Shown here one piece after another: positions 1 through 10,211 of a stretch of DNA of 64,000 nt. The position numbers were made by a program, and so were the translations under genes. The DNA comes from Siphonodentalium dalli (lineage: Eukaryota > Mollusca > Scaphopoda > Gadilida > Siphonodentaliidae): the NCBI GenBank assembly GCA_032622095.1, contig CP136065.1, forward strand, positions 243,349,474-243,413,473, in the 5' to 3' direction. Under the pieces are notes generated by a model. The model ran no database searches. It was given only the letters and a program-made list of their open reading frames with translations, and had not been told where the DNA came from. How positions within the stretch are numbered: position 1 is the stretch's first letter; every line of letters begins with the position of its first letter.

Positions 1-686
1 CAGACTTACACCTACACTTACATTCTACAACTACTTACTCATGTACATAACTATAAATTTCAAAATTAACCCTTTCGAAAACTCGCGGCCTATGCTTACG
101 TTCCTAATTTCTAAAATTGTAACACCTAACTATGTACCACGCTCCCATCTTTTACTGAAACTACCGGTATGGGACAATCATGAAACTAAAGAATATTTTA
201 ATACTCTACGTATAACTAGTTCATTTATGATAGTGCGTGATTCTACGATACTGGTACGCATACTCTGTCATAGGTATACCTATATTTTCCAAATTTCAAA
301 ACACCAGGCATACCTCTATTATGCTCCTGTTATTAATTTTACTGACTATGGAATTGTCCAAGTGGCGCTTCGGAATGTGTACCTAGATAATGATCACCTT
401 TGTCCATGTTACCGAAGACAGGTTTACCCTTGTATTCTGTGATGTTCCCAACCCCCCCGGATCTCTATATTTTACAACACAAGTTTTGAAGGATTTTTAT
501 TGGTCGGTGGGAAATCCTCAGATAATAAGTTCAACAAACGTTCGTTTTGTTGACATTATTATCTAAGCATTTCCTAAGGGAACTACTCGTCAATGAGTAT
601 TTAGTGAATAAAGGGTTACTATCAAACAAGGCGTTTAATGTGAACTGTGTGAAACTTATCAATTGAATGTTCTCATTTTACTTCAG
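1..686. other. Presumed intron upstream of the first recognised exon
   Basis: No family-like coding segment was found. An open frame at 41-442 (133 codons, +) resembles nothing I know and lacks the cysteine spacing expected of the preceding channel exon, so it is not called. A 66-bp imperfect hairpin lies at 510-575. Confidence 0.4.
510..575. repeat. Imperfect hairpin with GATAATAAG core
   Basis: Arms starting GGAAATCCTCAGATAATAAG and closing CTTATTATC-like (…GACATTATTATCTAAGCATTTCC) pair around a very small loop. A second hairpin with the core GATAATAAGTTC occurs at 35875-35925. Confidence 0.55.
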
Positions 687-743
687 GCAACAGCAGCATA
701 TGCTCGTTCAAAGACGTACTGGAGTGCTATTTATACCACAAAG
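687..743 (+). CDS. DEG/ENaC channel exon 1 of 4 in window (thumb cysteines)
   Basis: Internal exon of 57 bp encoding 18 full codons, starting NSSIC and containing CSFKDVLEC. It follows a good acceptor (pyrimidine-rich tract, TTCAG ending at 686). It is read with two bases completing an upstream codon and one base carried over, the only phase that joins the exon at 7174. The C-x7-C spacing equals that of the ASIC segment just before the CxCxxPC motif, which supports the frame and the direct junction. NSS is a possible N-glycosylation site. The donor (AAAG|GTTCGT) is weak compared with the other two donors, so the exact 3' edge is the least certain part. The exon before it was not found in bases 1-670. 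Confidence 0.72.
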
Positions 744-802
744 GTTCGTTAAGCTTTCATTGTCACATAGCTCTCATAAATAGGAATAGTAATCCGGTCG
801 GG

Positions 803-980
803 AAATCCGAAATACACAGGTCGTTAATTCGAAATACACTGGTCGTTGATCCGAAATACACTGGTCGTTAATCCGAAATACACTGGTCGTTAATCCGGCA
901 TATACTGGTCGTTAATTCGATATACAGTGGTCGGTAATCCGAAATACACTGGTCGTTAATCCGAAACACACTGGTCGTTT
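803..980 (+). repeat. 22-bp minisatellite, about 8 copies
   Basis: Tandem units of 22 bp with core CCGAAATACACTGGTCGTTA, mostly one or two substitutions each (for example GGCATA or TTCGATATACAG variants). It lies in intron 1, 60 bp after exon 1. Confidence 0.9.
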
Positions 981-1236
981 GTTCATTGTATCCCGTGGTA
1001 AACTAATTATAGCACCGGAGCTCAGCGTGAATGTGATAATACGCGTATTAAGAGACATTACCGTTGACTATTTAATAAATAGAGAAAGGCTTGGAGTTGA
1101 CTACGTGGGTATAGTGTCGAGTGGGGTGGGTATAGTTCACGGTGCGAAGAAGTTAACAGAAACTAAGTACGTGATATATAATACCAGACCTATACTGGTC
1201 ACAACGCCGATGGAAGCACTCAAGAAATTACTCTAG
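979..1236 (+). CDS. Unrecognised 85-codon open frame in intron 1
   Basis: The frame begins where the 22-bp array ends (the first codons are inside its last unit) and runs to TAG at 1236. The peptide is balanced, with segments such as GVDYVGIVSSGVGIVHGAKK and a C-terminus of TTPMEALKKLL, which looks more protein-like than most frames here. I recognise no family. It could be chance, a decayed gene or mobile-element fragment, or a nested small gene. It has no obvious promoter and lies on the same strand as the host channel gene. Confidence 0.2.
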   Translation: MFIVSRGKLIIAPELSVNVIIRVLRDITVDYLINRERLGVDYVGIVSSGVGIVHGAKKLTETKYVIYNTRPILVTTPMEALKKLL

Positions 1237-1559
1237 TTGAATTCACTTCACTAACGTCCGTATATTTGTATCTTTAGGTATTATTTGATCAGCTGGAATG
1301 TCTTATTACATACTATTAATTAATCTTCTCCTGTCATGTCCGGCAGTAACATTTCAACACAGTTAGTAGAAATAACTGTCGTGGTCTGATGTTAAGGAGT
1401 TGCACAGTCGCATCTCGATCATATAAAACCACTGTGGAACTCGTGGCCAATGTGCGATTGAGTATTGCTCCGTTTGGATGCATGGATATTCACCATGCGA
1501 TGTTTAATTTACACTGACTTGTCTCATTCATATATATTTACATACTGAGTGTGATTATA
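1237..1559. other. Intron 1 sequence, nothing recognised
   Basis: Ordinary AT-rich sequence between the small open frame and the LINE fragment; no repeat or motif seen. Confidence 0.5.
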
Positions 1560-1592
1560 ATAATAATAATGATAATAATAATAATAATAATA
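1555..1592. repeat. TAA/ATT microsatellite (LINE tail)
   Basis: About a dozen TAA-type triplets with one GAT interruption. They form the 3' tail of the minus-strand LINE fragment. Confidence 0.85.
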
Positions 1593-2087
1593 TTTATATA
1601 GCGCTTATCACCAATAAGCGGGCCCTAAGCGCTTGGATAAACATAAACATGAAATATAAATATACACAATATCAAAGTCACTTTCTGAAACACCGCGCAA
1701 ACAAATAAGTTTTCAATGACTTTTTAAAGTCGTCAAGAGATGGTGATTCTGTTATGTTCAATGGCAGAGGATTTCATGCATTTGCGCATGTTAGTTTGAA
1801 AGATCGGTAGCCAACCGTGATCAAATTAGCACCAGATGGTGTCAAAAGAAGTTTGTCCTCTGAACGAAGTGATCGGTGTGGGACACACGGAACAAGGATA
1901 TCACTGAAGTATGCTGGAAGAGATTTTGAGTCATGGGTTGCTTGATATGCATATGTAACAAGTTTATAAATAATCCTATCTGTCACAGGTAGCCAATGTA
2001 ATTCTTGCAACATTTCATCTATGTCGTCAGATCTTTTACGACACAGAACTATCCTTGCAGCAGTGTGTTGCAGACGCTATATCCAGC
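1560..2087 (-). mobile_element. CR1/L2-like LINE, 3' end remnant (antisense to the channel gene)
   Basis: Read on the minus strand, the segment encodes the C-terminal tail of a CR1/L2-type non-LTR reverse transcriptase: LQHTAARIV, then LQELHWLPV, a HRSLRS block, and SPSLDDFKKSLKTYLF shortly before a stop at 1680-1678. These are the usual closing motifs of the group. One in-frame TGA at 1776-1774 sits where Trp is expected (ANA-W-NPLP), and another in-frame stop precedes LQHTA. The 3' end finishes in GCGCTATATAAATATT plus an (ATT)n tail, visible on the + strand as the TAATAA microsatellite at 1555-1592. The copy is 5'-truncated to about 530 bp and dead. Confidence 0.85.
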
Positions 2088-2409
2088 ATTCCGATTGGTC
2101 GGCGCCCACGTGACTAGTTGCAATTATTTCTCAGTGAACGCGCAAGAGGGTCATAATTGCAACCATAATTACATCGACGCGTCATTGATTTTGGGGAAGA
2201 AGAATGCGTAATGTTTTGGGCACATTGCACTCGCGCAGGATTGACTTAATAAAATTATCAGGTTTCAATATAAAGAGCCTCGTTTTGAAATTGTTCTCAG
2301 CTGGTTTCTGGTCGGGTGCTACGGGATATTTTGGGCTGGTTTTGTCACGATACTTTTCGATTTAAATACATTTACAAAAGTGGCTTTTTCGCTACATGTA
2401 TATCAATAT
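2088..2409. other. Intron 1 sequence, nothing recognised
   Basis: No repeat or coding signal seen; a 68-codon + strand frame ending at 2211 is taken as chance. Confidence 0.4.
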
Positions 2410-2551
2410 AAGGATTAACTGTCATGTGGACTGTTTTTATGGAGTTGTAACCGTTAGGTAAGTGGTCATAACTTGTATGTAAAACCAAGTTATGACCACT
2501 TACCTCACGGTTACATCTCCATAAAAACAGTCCACATGACAGTTAATCCTT
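2410..2551. repeat. 142-bp near-perfect palindrome
   Basis: Two 65-bp arms (2410-2474 and 2487-2551) differ at two positions and enclose a 12-nt loop. The ends read AAGGATTAACTGTCATGTGG. Its size and shape fit a hairpin MITE or a recent inverted duplication. Transcribed within intron 1 it would fold into a stable stem. Confidence 0.9.
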
Positions 2552-4010
2552 AAACACGTGTTGCTGATACTATCATGTTATATACGATGTAATCAAGTCA
2601 TCTGCTGTGACTCCAGTAGATGTTTTTAGAGAAACATAATTGTTGCAATGATGTCTTGAACACTAGTTGAATAAACTGAAACGCGCGGAATTATAACGAA
2701 CCAAAGCCGGACGCTTTGGGTCTATATAGACTATATCTGATTTTGTGACGTCACCAATTATTATCTAATACAACGCTGCTGTTTTGAATTTCGCGGGCGC
2801 TTTTGTCGCACAGTAGATGTGTGGGCTTAAAGCATTAATGTCGTAATCGGAAAATCTTGTTACTGTGTCTTTTGATATATGGTATTGCAAATGAGAATTA
2901 TGAATATTGAATTACAATGTAAGTTCATTCGTAGTGTTAGTTTACCTTTTATCGAGAAAATAAGACACAATAAATAACAACACTATTGTAACTACAGTCT
3001 ACACACATCGGGGCGAGTGAAAAGTAATCGAAATTCCTGATGTGAAATATATTAAGAATGTCATCACGAATTTACCGTTCTACTGTGCATTTAATGTACA
3101 TCATGTGGTACGGTGCAGTACTGCGCGAAACGAAATAACATATATTTAATAAGGAATTAATTGTTATCATAAGACTATATAGTACATACATGCATGTGAT
3201 AATCGATAAATATACTATTTTCTGGAATCGAAAGGAAGCACATAATTATGAACAAAGCAGAAGTTATATTCGTGCAGGTTCAGGCGAACTCGCCGGGTCA
3301 ATGGGGACAGTTACACGATGACGTTGTTCGTCGAGTTTCGTTGAAATCGACACGGTGACACCTTTGAATGAAATGCACAGCGATGAAATGGACACGCTTC
3401 TCGGTATAGTATCTCCGCCGCAGTGCTCATCCAGCGTCAAGAAAAGACATTAAATTGGTTAAATTCATTAAAGATGTTCCCGTTCCCCGGCCCCCTCGAC
3501 AAGGTATAACTATTTTCACTTTGATGTTGGTACTAGTAGTTTATAACCATGAAGCTGTCGATCAAGAGTACCCGGAAGTACGATCTGCCTAATTTATACT
3601 CGAAATTACGATTGGGGTTCATTCATTCGACGAACCCAGGAAATATAACCTTATGTGAATCTTATTTGGAGGGAATACCAGGGAATCTATAAACTGATTT
3701 TGATAAAAAGAAAAAAGAAGGAGAAAAAAAGTCACAGCTACCCTCGTGTGAGTGGTTTTGCTTTGGTTCGTTAATTACGCTAGCGTATGATCATATTAAG
3801 TTATTTTGAATGTACAAAAATCTGAAACTGTCTCTAAAGGCGATTTCAACCGATTGTTGCCACTCCGCAAGTTGACGTCTTCCGTGTGAAAAATGTGTTA
3901 ACAGTGATGATTTATTTGCATGTGTACACGCCTTAGTAAATTGGTGCATACCTTTCCGTATATGTATTATCGAGATTGTTGTTTCCGCTCATTGCTTTTG
4001 TACACGAGGG
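2552..4010. other. Intron 1 sequence, nothing recognised
   Basis: No coding or repeat signal recognised. A 10-bp palindrome GTGACGTCAC (CRE-like) lies at 2745-2754; it may be chance. Confidence 0.4.
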
Positions 4011-4225
4011 TTTTGTTTACCCTGTGCCAATGCATTCTCTTATATATGCGAGTCGACCATAGGTCGCTTCGCATATATAAGAGAATGCATTGGCCTAACA
4101 ATTTTTTATCATGTTTTTTAAATAAATGTTTCTTACAATTTTTAGGACATAAAATAAAAAAACATCCATTACCCTGCAGGGAGCCCCACACATATATAGA
4201 AGCATATAGAAGAGTTTCGTCTGCT
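4011..4225. mobile_element. Truncated copy of a palindromic MITE
   Basis: Contains the 69-bp palindrome (4026-4094) starting GCCAATGCATTCTCTTATAT, then a T-rich segment and GGGAGCCCCACACATATATA. The whole stretch is the reverse complement of about half of the element at 6659-7096. Similarity stops near CGTCTGCT (4225). Confidence 0.8.
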
Positions 4226-4396
4226 ATATTTAAAGTCATGTAGGGCAGAGTTGTCGACCAATCAGAATGCGTCATTTCTTGAGGTGAAATAAACCGTTTA
4301 TTTTCAGTAGATACTAAGGTTTGTCTTACCCGCTTGCCTGTACCAATAACTGATACCGATTTTAATAACATAACAATATTGCACAACATATACAAT

Positions 4397-4470
4397 ACAA
4401 GAAAACCATAGTCAGAAATGGTAACGCCCCCCAAGATCATATTATTAGCCATAAATATAAATTATAATAT
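4397..4470. repeat. Dispersed repeat, copy 1
   Basis: Begins ACAAGAAAACCATAGTCAG and matches 25542-25615 in the same orientation with a few changes, including an indel in the C-run. Weaker similarity continues upstream of both copies. Confidence 0.75.
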
Positions 4471-6048
4471 AAAATATATTGGTTACATTAATGCACCGCC
4501 TCAGAATTCCGTAGGGCAAATTATTACAAAAAACTACGGCTTATTACTGCAGGGTTTTCATTCACCAAACCAGAAAGCTTCTAAATGCGGATCAAAAATT
4601 GTGTTCCCGCCATAAAATTTTCAAGTGTGCATGTCCCAGCCATTGTTCATACCTAAACATCGAACGCAATTAACGCGTTCATAATAGTTACACACTGCAA
4701 CTATAAGACATCCAGCGAATACACACCACACGAAAACCCGAAATGTGTTGTCCTGCGAGATATCCCATCGCTATAGCTCAATTTGACACGGCCAGATTAG
4801 CCTTCCTACAATATCCTAAAAAAATAAAGCTTCTCAAATCATCGGCATAGTCAGTAGAACTTTCACGAACTTGGGCATTCCAACTACAGCTTTTATCGGA
4901 CTCGGGGTCGCAGTACAACTTTAACGCGTCCCAAAATAACCGGAAAAAACAATTATCTATTTATAAAATCCCCATGGGACTACAGATTTCTAAAATTTAC
5001 ACCGGTGGCGTTAATAACACTCGCGAACGGGTGCCCAGATTTCATTGACTCCTAAAGAATCTTAATTGTTGCATGCATCTGTGATAAATATTACTGTGGC
5101 TTGATTTCAGAATAATTTAAGTTAATTACACGTAATATATTATAGTATAGGAAGGTCAGATTGTGTGCGCAGCCATTGAGTGGGGTACCCCATTCATGCA
5201 TTTTCAAACCAATTCAAATATATATCATTTATGCCTTAGTAATAAAACAACACCACAGTATTAGGGATATGTTTTAATTATGTAAAACGAATGTGGTTTC
5301 AACAAAATACAAACCATGCACTTGTTTGAGGTTGGCCAGTAGAGAGTTTGACGGGAATTAGTTGCCACACACTCCATTATCTAGCTTATGAACGCAACTA
5401 GTGTATGAGTTAAGGCTACCATCTGAAATAATTACTATCTGCGAGAAAATAAATAATTATTTTTCATTGCATATTTTTTTTTGCCTAACTATTGTTTTGA
5501 CCGTCTGAAGGATTCAAAGCAACGTAAAACAACATCAATAGTATTCAAACATATTTGCAATAATTTGGCAAACATAATCACTTTATACTGATTAATCATT
5601 TAAGATATAATGTTGTTTTATGGTGATTTTTCCTACAAAAATTCGTTCAGTAAATGCTACCAAAAAACTAAAATATGCAACGAAACATATTTGATTTACT
5701 TATTTATCCAGCGAAACCCCCATAGATATTATGACAATAACAAGGATTGATTTTGATTGATTAGTGCAACTTTAATTTGCAAATATCAGTACTAATCGAA
5801 ACAAGTAATCATAAATTATCAAATAATCAGAAATACATGTATAAAACAGTACAAAAACAACCAACAGTGGGGCCAAATCGCCACAGATGCCGATTAGTAC
5901 CCTACGAGGCATCACGCCCACAAACACAAGGTAGACTGAGCACATACAATAGTTGGGTCCATAAGCTAAATAATGCAATGTGTTTTTCTCAACTATTTCC
6001 TGTCAAACTCTTTAACGGCCTATATACAAAATAGATGTTTAAATTTGT
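4471..6048. other. Intron 1 sequence, nothing recognised
   Basis: AT-rich; no repeat family or coding exon recognised. The small open frames at 5772-6034 overlap on both strands and show no family features. Confidence 0.4.
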
Positions 6049-6448
6049 TTAACCTTTTACCCAACAAACCGGCCAAAACCGGCCAAATAAAGCTTCAACA
6101 GCCTAAAATATCTTCGGTCTGTCTCAATAGAACCATACAAATATGGATATCATTGGAATCGGCTCCTTGACCACATTGTGATAGTTACAGTTATGCCCTG
6201 TGCCAATGCATTCTCTTATATATGCGAGTCGACCATAGGTCGCCTCGCATATATAAGAGAATGCATTGGCCTAAAAAACTTCTTTTTTTAACACTTTTTA
6301 CCATATTTTCTTACATTCTTTAACAATTTTAAAATATTTAATGTGTTAAGCCAATGCATTCTCTTATATATGCGAGGCGACCTATGGTCGACTCGCATAT
6401 ATAAGAGAATGCATTGGCACAGGGCCGTTCTGTTGGGTAAAGGGTTAA
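6049..6448. mobile_element. TTAA-flanked MITE (piggyBac-like ends), copy 1
   Basis: A ~400-bp non-coding element with terminal inverted repeats TTAACCCTTTACCCAACA (one change at the left end), bounded on both sides by TTAA, the target duplicated by piggyBac transposases. Inside are two 69-bp palindromes (6202-6270 and 6350-6418) in opposite inner orientation. A close copy in reverse orientation lies at 35441-35842. No transposase is present. The piggyBac label rests only on TTAA and on TIRs starting CCCTTT. Confidence 0.8.
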
Positions 6449-6658
6449 AACCACTTGTTTACATAAGAAAAAACATATCCCTCATATTGTGATCACTGAA
6501 CAGATGTTGTCATAGTACTTGAGAAATTGAGACTTTTTGACTGTCGGCAATAAAATAACATGGAAGTCGTAAAGTTATTTATCACTAAATTTTAAATTCG
6601 CGTACCAATTGCAATAAGTGCGAGAAAAATAAAACTGAGCGAACTTAAATATGTGATT

Positions 6659-7096
6659 CGCCATATCAAATCCAGTCGTAAGTCAGGATTTTTTTTACCT
6701 TGTGCCAATGCATTCTCTTATATATGCGAGTCGACCATAGGTCGCCTCGCATATATAAGAGAATGCATTCGCCTAACAATTTTAATAATTTTTTCTTTTA
6801 TTCTTTAACAATTTTATAATTTCACCCATACAGAGCCCCAGACAAACATGAGCAGACGACACTCTTCTATATGCTTATATATATGTGTGGGGCTCCCTAC
6901 AGGGTAATGGATATTTTTTATTTTATGTCCTAAAAATTGTAAGAAACATTTATTTTAAAAAAAATATATAAAAAATTGTTAGGCCAATGCATTCTCTTAT
7001 ATATGCGAGGCGACCCATGGTCGACTCGCATATATAAGAGAATGCATTGGCACAGGGTAAACAAAATACCGACTTACGACTGGATTTGATATGGCG
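6659..7096. mobile_element. Palindromic MITE with >110-bp inverted ends
   Basis: Outer arms begin CGCCATATCAAATCCAGTCG and run through the same 69-bp palindrome found in the TTAA MITEs (6704-6772 and 6983-7051). The centre contains a small inverted pair around GGGGCTC/GAGCCCC. The outer ends differ from those of the TTAA family although the inner palindromes are nearly identical. It stops 77 bp before the exon 2 acceptor. Confidence 0.8.
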
Positions 7097-7173
7097 GGTC
7101 ACCTTTACGAGTAGGTATAGCAGTTCTCATGTAATTTCCTTGCTTACTCTACATATCCTTTCTTGTATTTTAG

Positions 7174-7324
7174 ACTATTTTACCACACATGTCGAACTTC
7201 AGAAGCGTTGTGAATGCAAATATCCATGTGAGACCGACGAATACACCGCAACATTATCAACTGCATACTTTCCTAATCAAGAAACGATGACTCTCCTCGA
7301 GCCATTAAATTTTACGAACATAAG
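7174..7324 (+). CDS. DEG/ENaC channel exon 2 of 4 (CxCxxPC motif)
   Basis: Internal exon of 151 bp, 49 full codons plus split codons at both ends. The acceptor is TTGTATTTTAG (ending 7173) and the donor AAG|GTAGGT is strong. It encodes the family signature CECKYPC followed by ETDEYTATLSTAYFP, matching the C-x-C-x-x-PC ... Y ... LS ... P block that closes the thumb and enters the last palm strand in ASICs, ENaCs and FMRFamide-gated channels. An NFT glycosylation sequon lies near its end. The longer open frame from ATG 7047 runs through intron and a palindromic element and is not the real start. A 438-bp palindromic MITE ends 77 bp upstream of the acceptor. Confidence 0.9.
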
Positions 7325-8508
7325 GTAGGTATGTGTGAGCTGGACTTCAAAATGGAATTTCTCAAAAACTGTCTGGAATTTCAATATAGTACAAGCGATT
7401 ACTGTTATACAATATGTCAGAACCATCAACCCGTTGGAAATTATAATCCAATTTACTATATTGTATGGTTTGAAAGATAGTTCTAATTTCCCGGTTTTCG
7501 TGTACCAAGCGAGTCTAAGTCAGTGGTTGAGTTTGCTATGTAATGCCCACCGGTTATCACCAGGTATCCTTTTACAGTGTTTATTGTTATTGTTAACCTC
7601 CTCAATATAGGAGAGCATATATACAATTGACAAGTATATACATGTTATATAAGTATGCATGCAAATGATATACTAATCACAATATTAATCACAATATTAT
7701 TGTACAGTGTTTACGCCATGTCACACTCATGCGATCGGATTCTGACATTTTCAAGTTTCAAGTGTTAGTGAGGTCAGTGATAATCTAACATAGAATTTAG
7801 AAATGGGAAGGCATACATAGAAGTGCCTGAATACCAGTTGCCCTTTTTAAAACCTGAATAGTAATATCACATGCGTGTGACCGAGCGAAATAAAACTTCC
7901 AAATAAAATATTCACTGGACATCAACGTTGAATATTGGAACACGAGAATGTCTGTCGTCATATTACCTTATTCAGTGAAATTAGACAAAGGTTTCAGTCA
8001 TCGAATTTAGAAAGTAGCATATATCACATGGAAATGGCCTATTTAAGAACTGGAAATAAAGAATAAAGAGTTATTACCTAGGTCTACTGAACCTGGTCAG
8101 AGTTTTCCGAATCAATTAAAACAAAGAGCTACATAATTATCGTGTATAAGCGACTCCGAGATATACATGCATTCTGTAGATTGCCATGTTTGTCAACATT
8201 AATTTTATCACCACGTTTCCCTATATATGCAGTCCGGAAATATATATTTAACACAAAAAAATTCAATTTGTTACGTCTGCTGGTTGGTTTTTACGAATTC
8301 AAGGGAAAATTGTCACGAAAACGACGTAAACATAATGATGGTTAAACATGCAATATATTCTCGCACAAATACGCACATAATCTACCTATAATGTGAAATA
8401 GGTACATAAAATGTGATTATTTTATTCTGAAATAAGCAGATAATGGAGTCATATCCGCTATTTTGTTTTACGGTTGGGGCCATAACAAAACACGTTACAG
8501 AGCGAACA
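7325..8508. other. Intron 2 start, nothing recognised
   Basis: Follows the GTAGGT donor. A 91-codon open frame (7335-7610) has no DEG/ENaC features and is not needed for the splice phase, so it is regarded as intronic. Confidence 0.45.
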
Positions 8509-8658
8509 CCCGAACAGTCGTGAGTTGGCTGATTTGTGTCATTGTCCGCACATAGTCTGCTTAGAATCGACACATTCTCATTTTCAGCACATTATCGACT
8601 AAAAATGAAGCTATTCTAAACAGATTATCTACCTAAAACCATATTATAAGCAGATAAT
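8509..8658 (-). repeat. Dispersed repeat, inverted relative to 32108-32243
   Basis: The reverse complement starts ATTATCTGCTTATAAT and ends with CTCACGACTGTTCGG; it aligns along its length to 32108-32243. Shared blocks include TTTAGGTAGAT and TGTGCGG-CAATG-CACAAAT. A further short relative lies at 8380-8450. The two copies flank exon 3 in opposite orientation. Confidence 0.8.
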
Positions 8659-9254
8659 TTCCGGGAGAACAGACTGGGTTTTGTGGTCATCCGAATTATA
8701 CATGTAGCCGGCTGTTCGTTCGCCTGCTTCCGGCCAACGGGGTTCAAACGGCTAAACGAACTTGGTTCGTTCGAACCCCAAAATGATGTATTTATAATTT
8801 GGTAAGAGCTATCCGACATGCATATAGGCGGAATATTTCTGAACAAGTTAGTCAATTAGAAATTGCAAATTTAGACCGTGAGCATAAACTCCAGAGCTCT
8901 CTTCGCTTTGAAACGTTTATTTTACTACAAAATTTTGGTAATTAAAACAAAGATAACGCAGTGGGTGAGAAGTTTTTAAATAGTTTAATATTAGCAGATG
9001 CAATAACATTTTGTCGCGCTGTGTTTCGTATCCGATTCCAGAATTGCAATCAATACAAATGTCGCAATATTTGATCGGGACCCGAATATGGTGATCGAGG
9101 TTGTATTTTCCGTTACTATAATGCGTCTTGTTGCGACATTCGATGCTCACGGAAAGATAGATCGGGATATTTATCAACCTAATTACATTCAGATACCGAG
9201 AATATATCGAAAGTAAATATTAAAAGGTGGCTACAGGTGGCTTTAAGGCTGGCT
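8659..9254. other. Intron 2 sequence, nothing recognised
   Basis: Contains an imperfect inverted pair GGGGTTC…GAACCCC near 8735-8780; otherwise unremarkable. Confidence 0.4.
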
Positions 9255-9570
9255 TTAAAGGCACGGATGACCTTCGCGGTGGTATGCTATTAAAATTGTC
9301 ACTCGCGTTAAAACTAACATATATCATATTAAAATATAGATATATTTTGTTATTATACCAATCATAGATATCGCTTAAATAGCTTGTTATTGCCATGTTC
9401 GTACGCTGTATTATGTAAACAAAAACCAGGTTCTGTAACATGTTTGGCTTTTGTTTGGTATAAGAACAAACTATGTCTATATTTTAATATTCTTTCTGTT
9501 TTATGGCGGTTTTAATGGATGTGACAATTTTAGCAGCAATACCCACCGCGAAGGTCATCCGTGCCTTTAA
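9255..9570. mobile_element. TIR element, TTAAAGGCACGG family, copy 1
   Basis: Inverted ends TTAAAGGCACGGATGACCTT (28 bp identical, continuing through CGCGGTGG) enclose about 260 bp. The inner arms also show inverted similarity (AAAATTGTCAC / GTGACAATTTT and ACCGCCAT-like blocks). TTAA at both termini suggests a TTAA target. A divergent relative lies at 38792-39410. Confidence 0.8.
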
Positions 9571-10211
9571 GGTCTCAAATTATTTTACGCCTCAAATTGT
9601 ACTTAGTAATTATCGCGATTGCTACATCTTGATTCGGTACTGGAAATTGTCATCACGTCCGAGTAAATGACGGTATCTATATGCATGTATACCATGTATT
9701 TTGTATCTACATTACCTATACTGTTCCTATTTTGAGAGTCAAATGAGCGATCTCCGTTTATGCTTGCGCGGAATGCGTTCACCATGTCGTGTATGTGCGC
9801 ATTATATAGAAAACTTTAAGTTGTGTATAAAGCCAATGTTTAAGTTTATTGGGTTTTGTTGCCACCCAACCTGATAGACCATTTCACGAGCTTGTCAGTT
9901 TTATGGATTGTGGAAATGCCTCAGAGAGGATACATTTCATTGGGAAACCACCTCACCTCGAATAAAGCTTCCCCAGATACACGAATGCAGTTACCCTCTG
10001 TGTGGCGTCATAAACCCGCGCTTGTCGAGACTCAAACTATCCCCCACGCTGGGCGGCTTATGTGGTATTGTGCCACGTCTCAAACCGACTGAGCAACCGA
10101 GGCCCTTGAAAACTAATGGCGATCCGAAGTGCTTTTTAATATATACCACATGTATGTATGTACATGTATAGCATTGGCTTGGACATGAATTGTGCTGTGA
10201 TGTTTATCACA
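9571..10211. other. Intron 2 sequence before the large satellite
   Basis: Two overlapping + strand frames (9856-10092, 9908-10171) read through a somewhat GC-richer patch; neither resembles a known family. No other structure seen. Confidence 0.4.

Noticed and set aside
687-743. Reading exon 1 in phase 0
   Set aside because: Phase 0 leaves the junction to 7174 out of frame; the phase used gives the C-x7-C spacing of the family.
2745-2754. CRE promoter element GTGACGTCAC
   Set aside because: An isolated 10-bp palindrome in an intron without other promoter features.
3967-4452. 161-codon minus-strand frame
   Set aside because: It runs through a palindromic MITE and a dispersed repeat and is a shadow.
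7047-7173. ATG at 7047 as a translation start for the channel exon
   Set aside because: This part overlaps a MITE end and a splice acceptor at 7173, and family alignment needs upstream domains.
7335-7610. 91-codon frame as a further channel exon
   Set aside because: The exon 2 donor at 7324 and exon 3 acceptor at 31979 match in phase and family alignment without it, and it has no DEG/ENaC motif.
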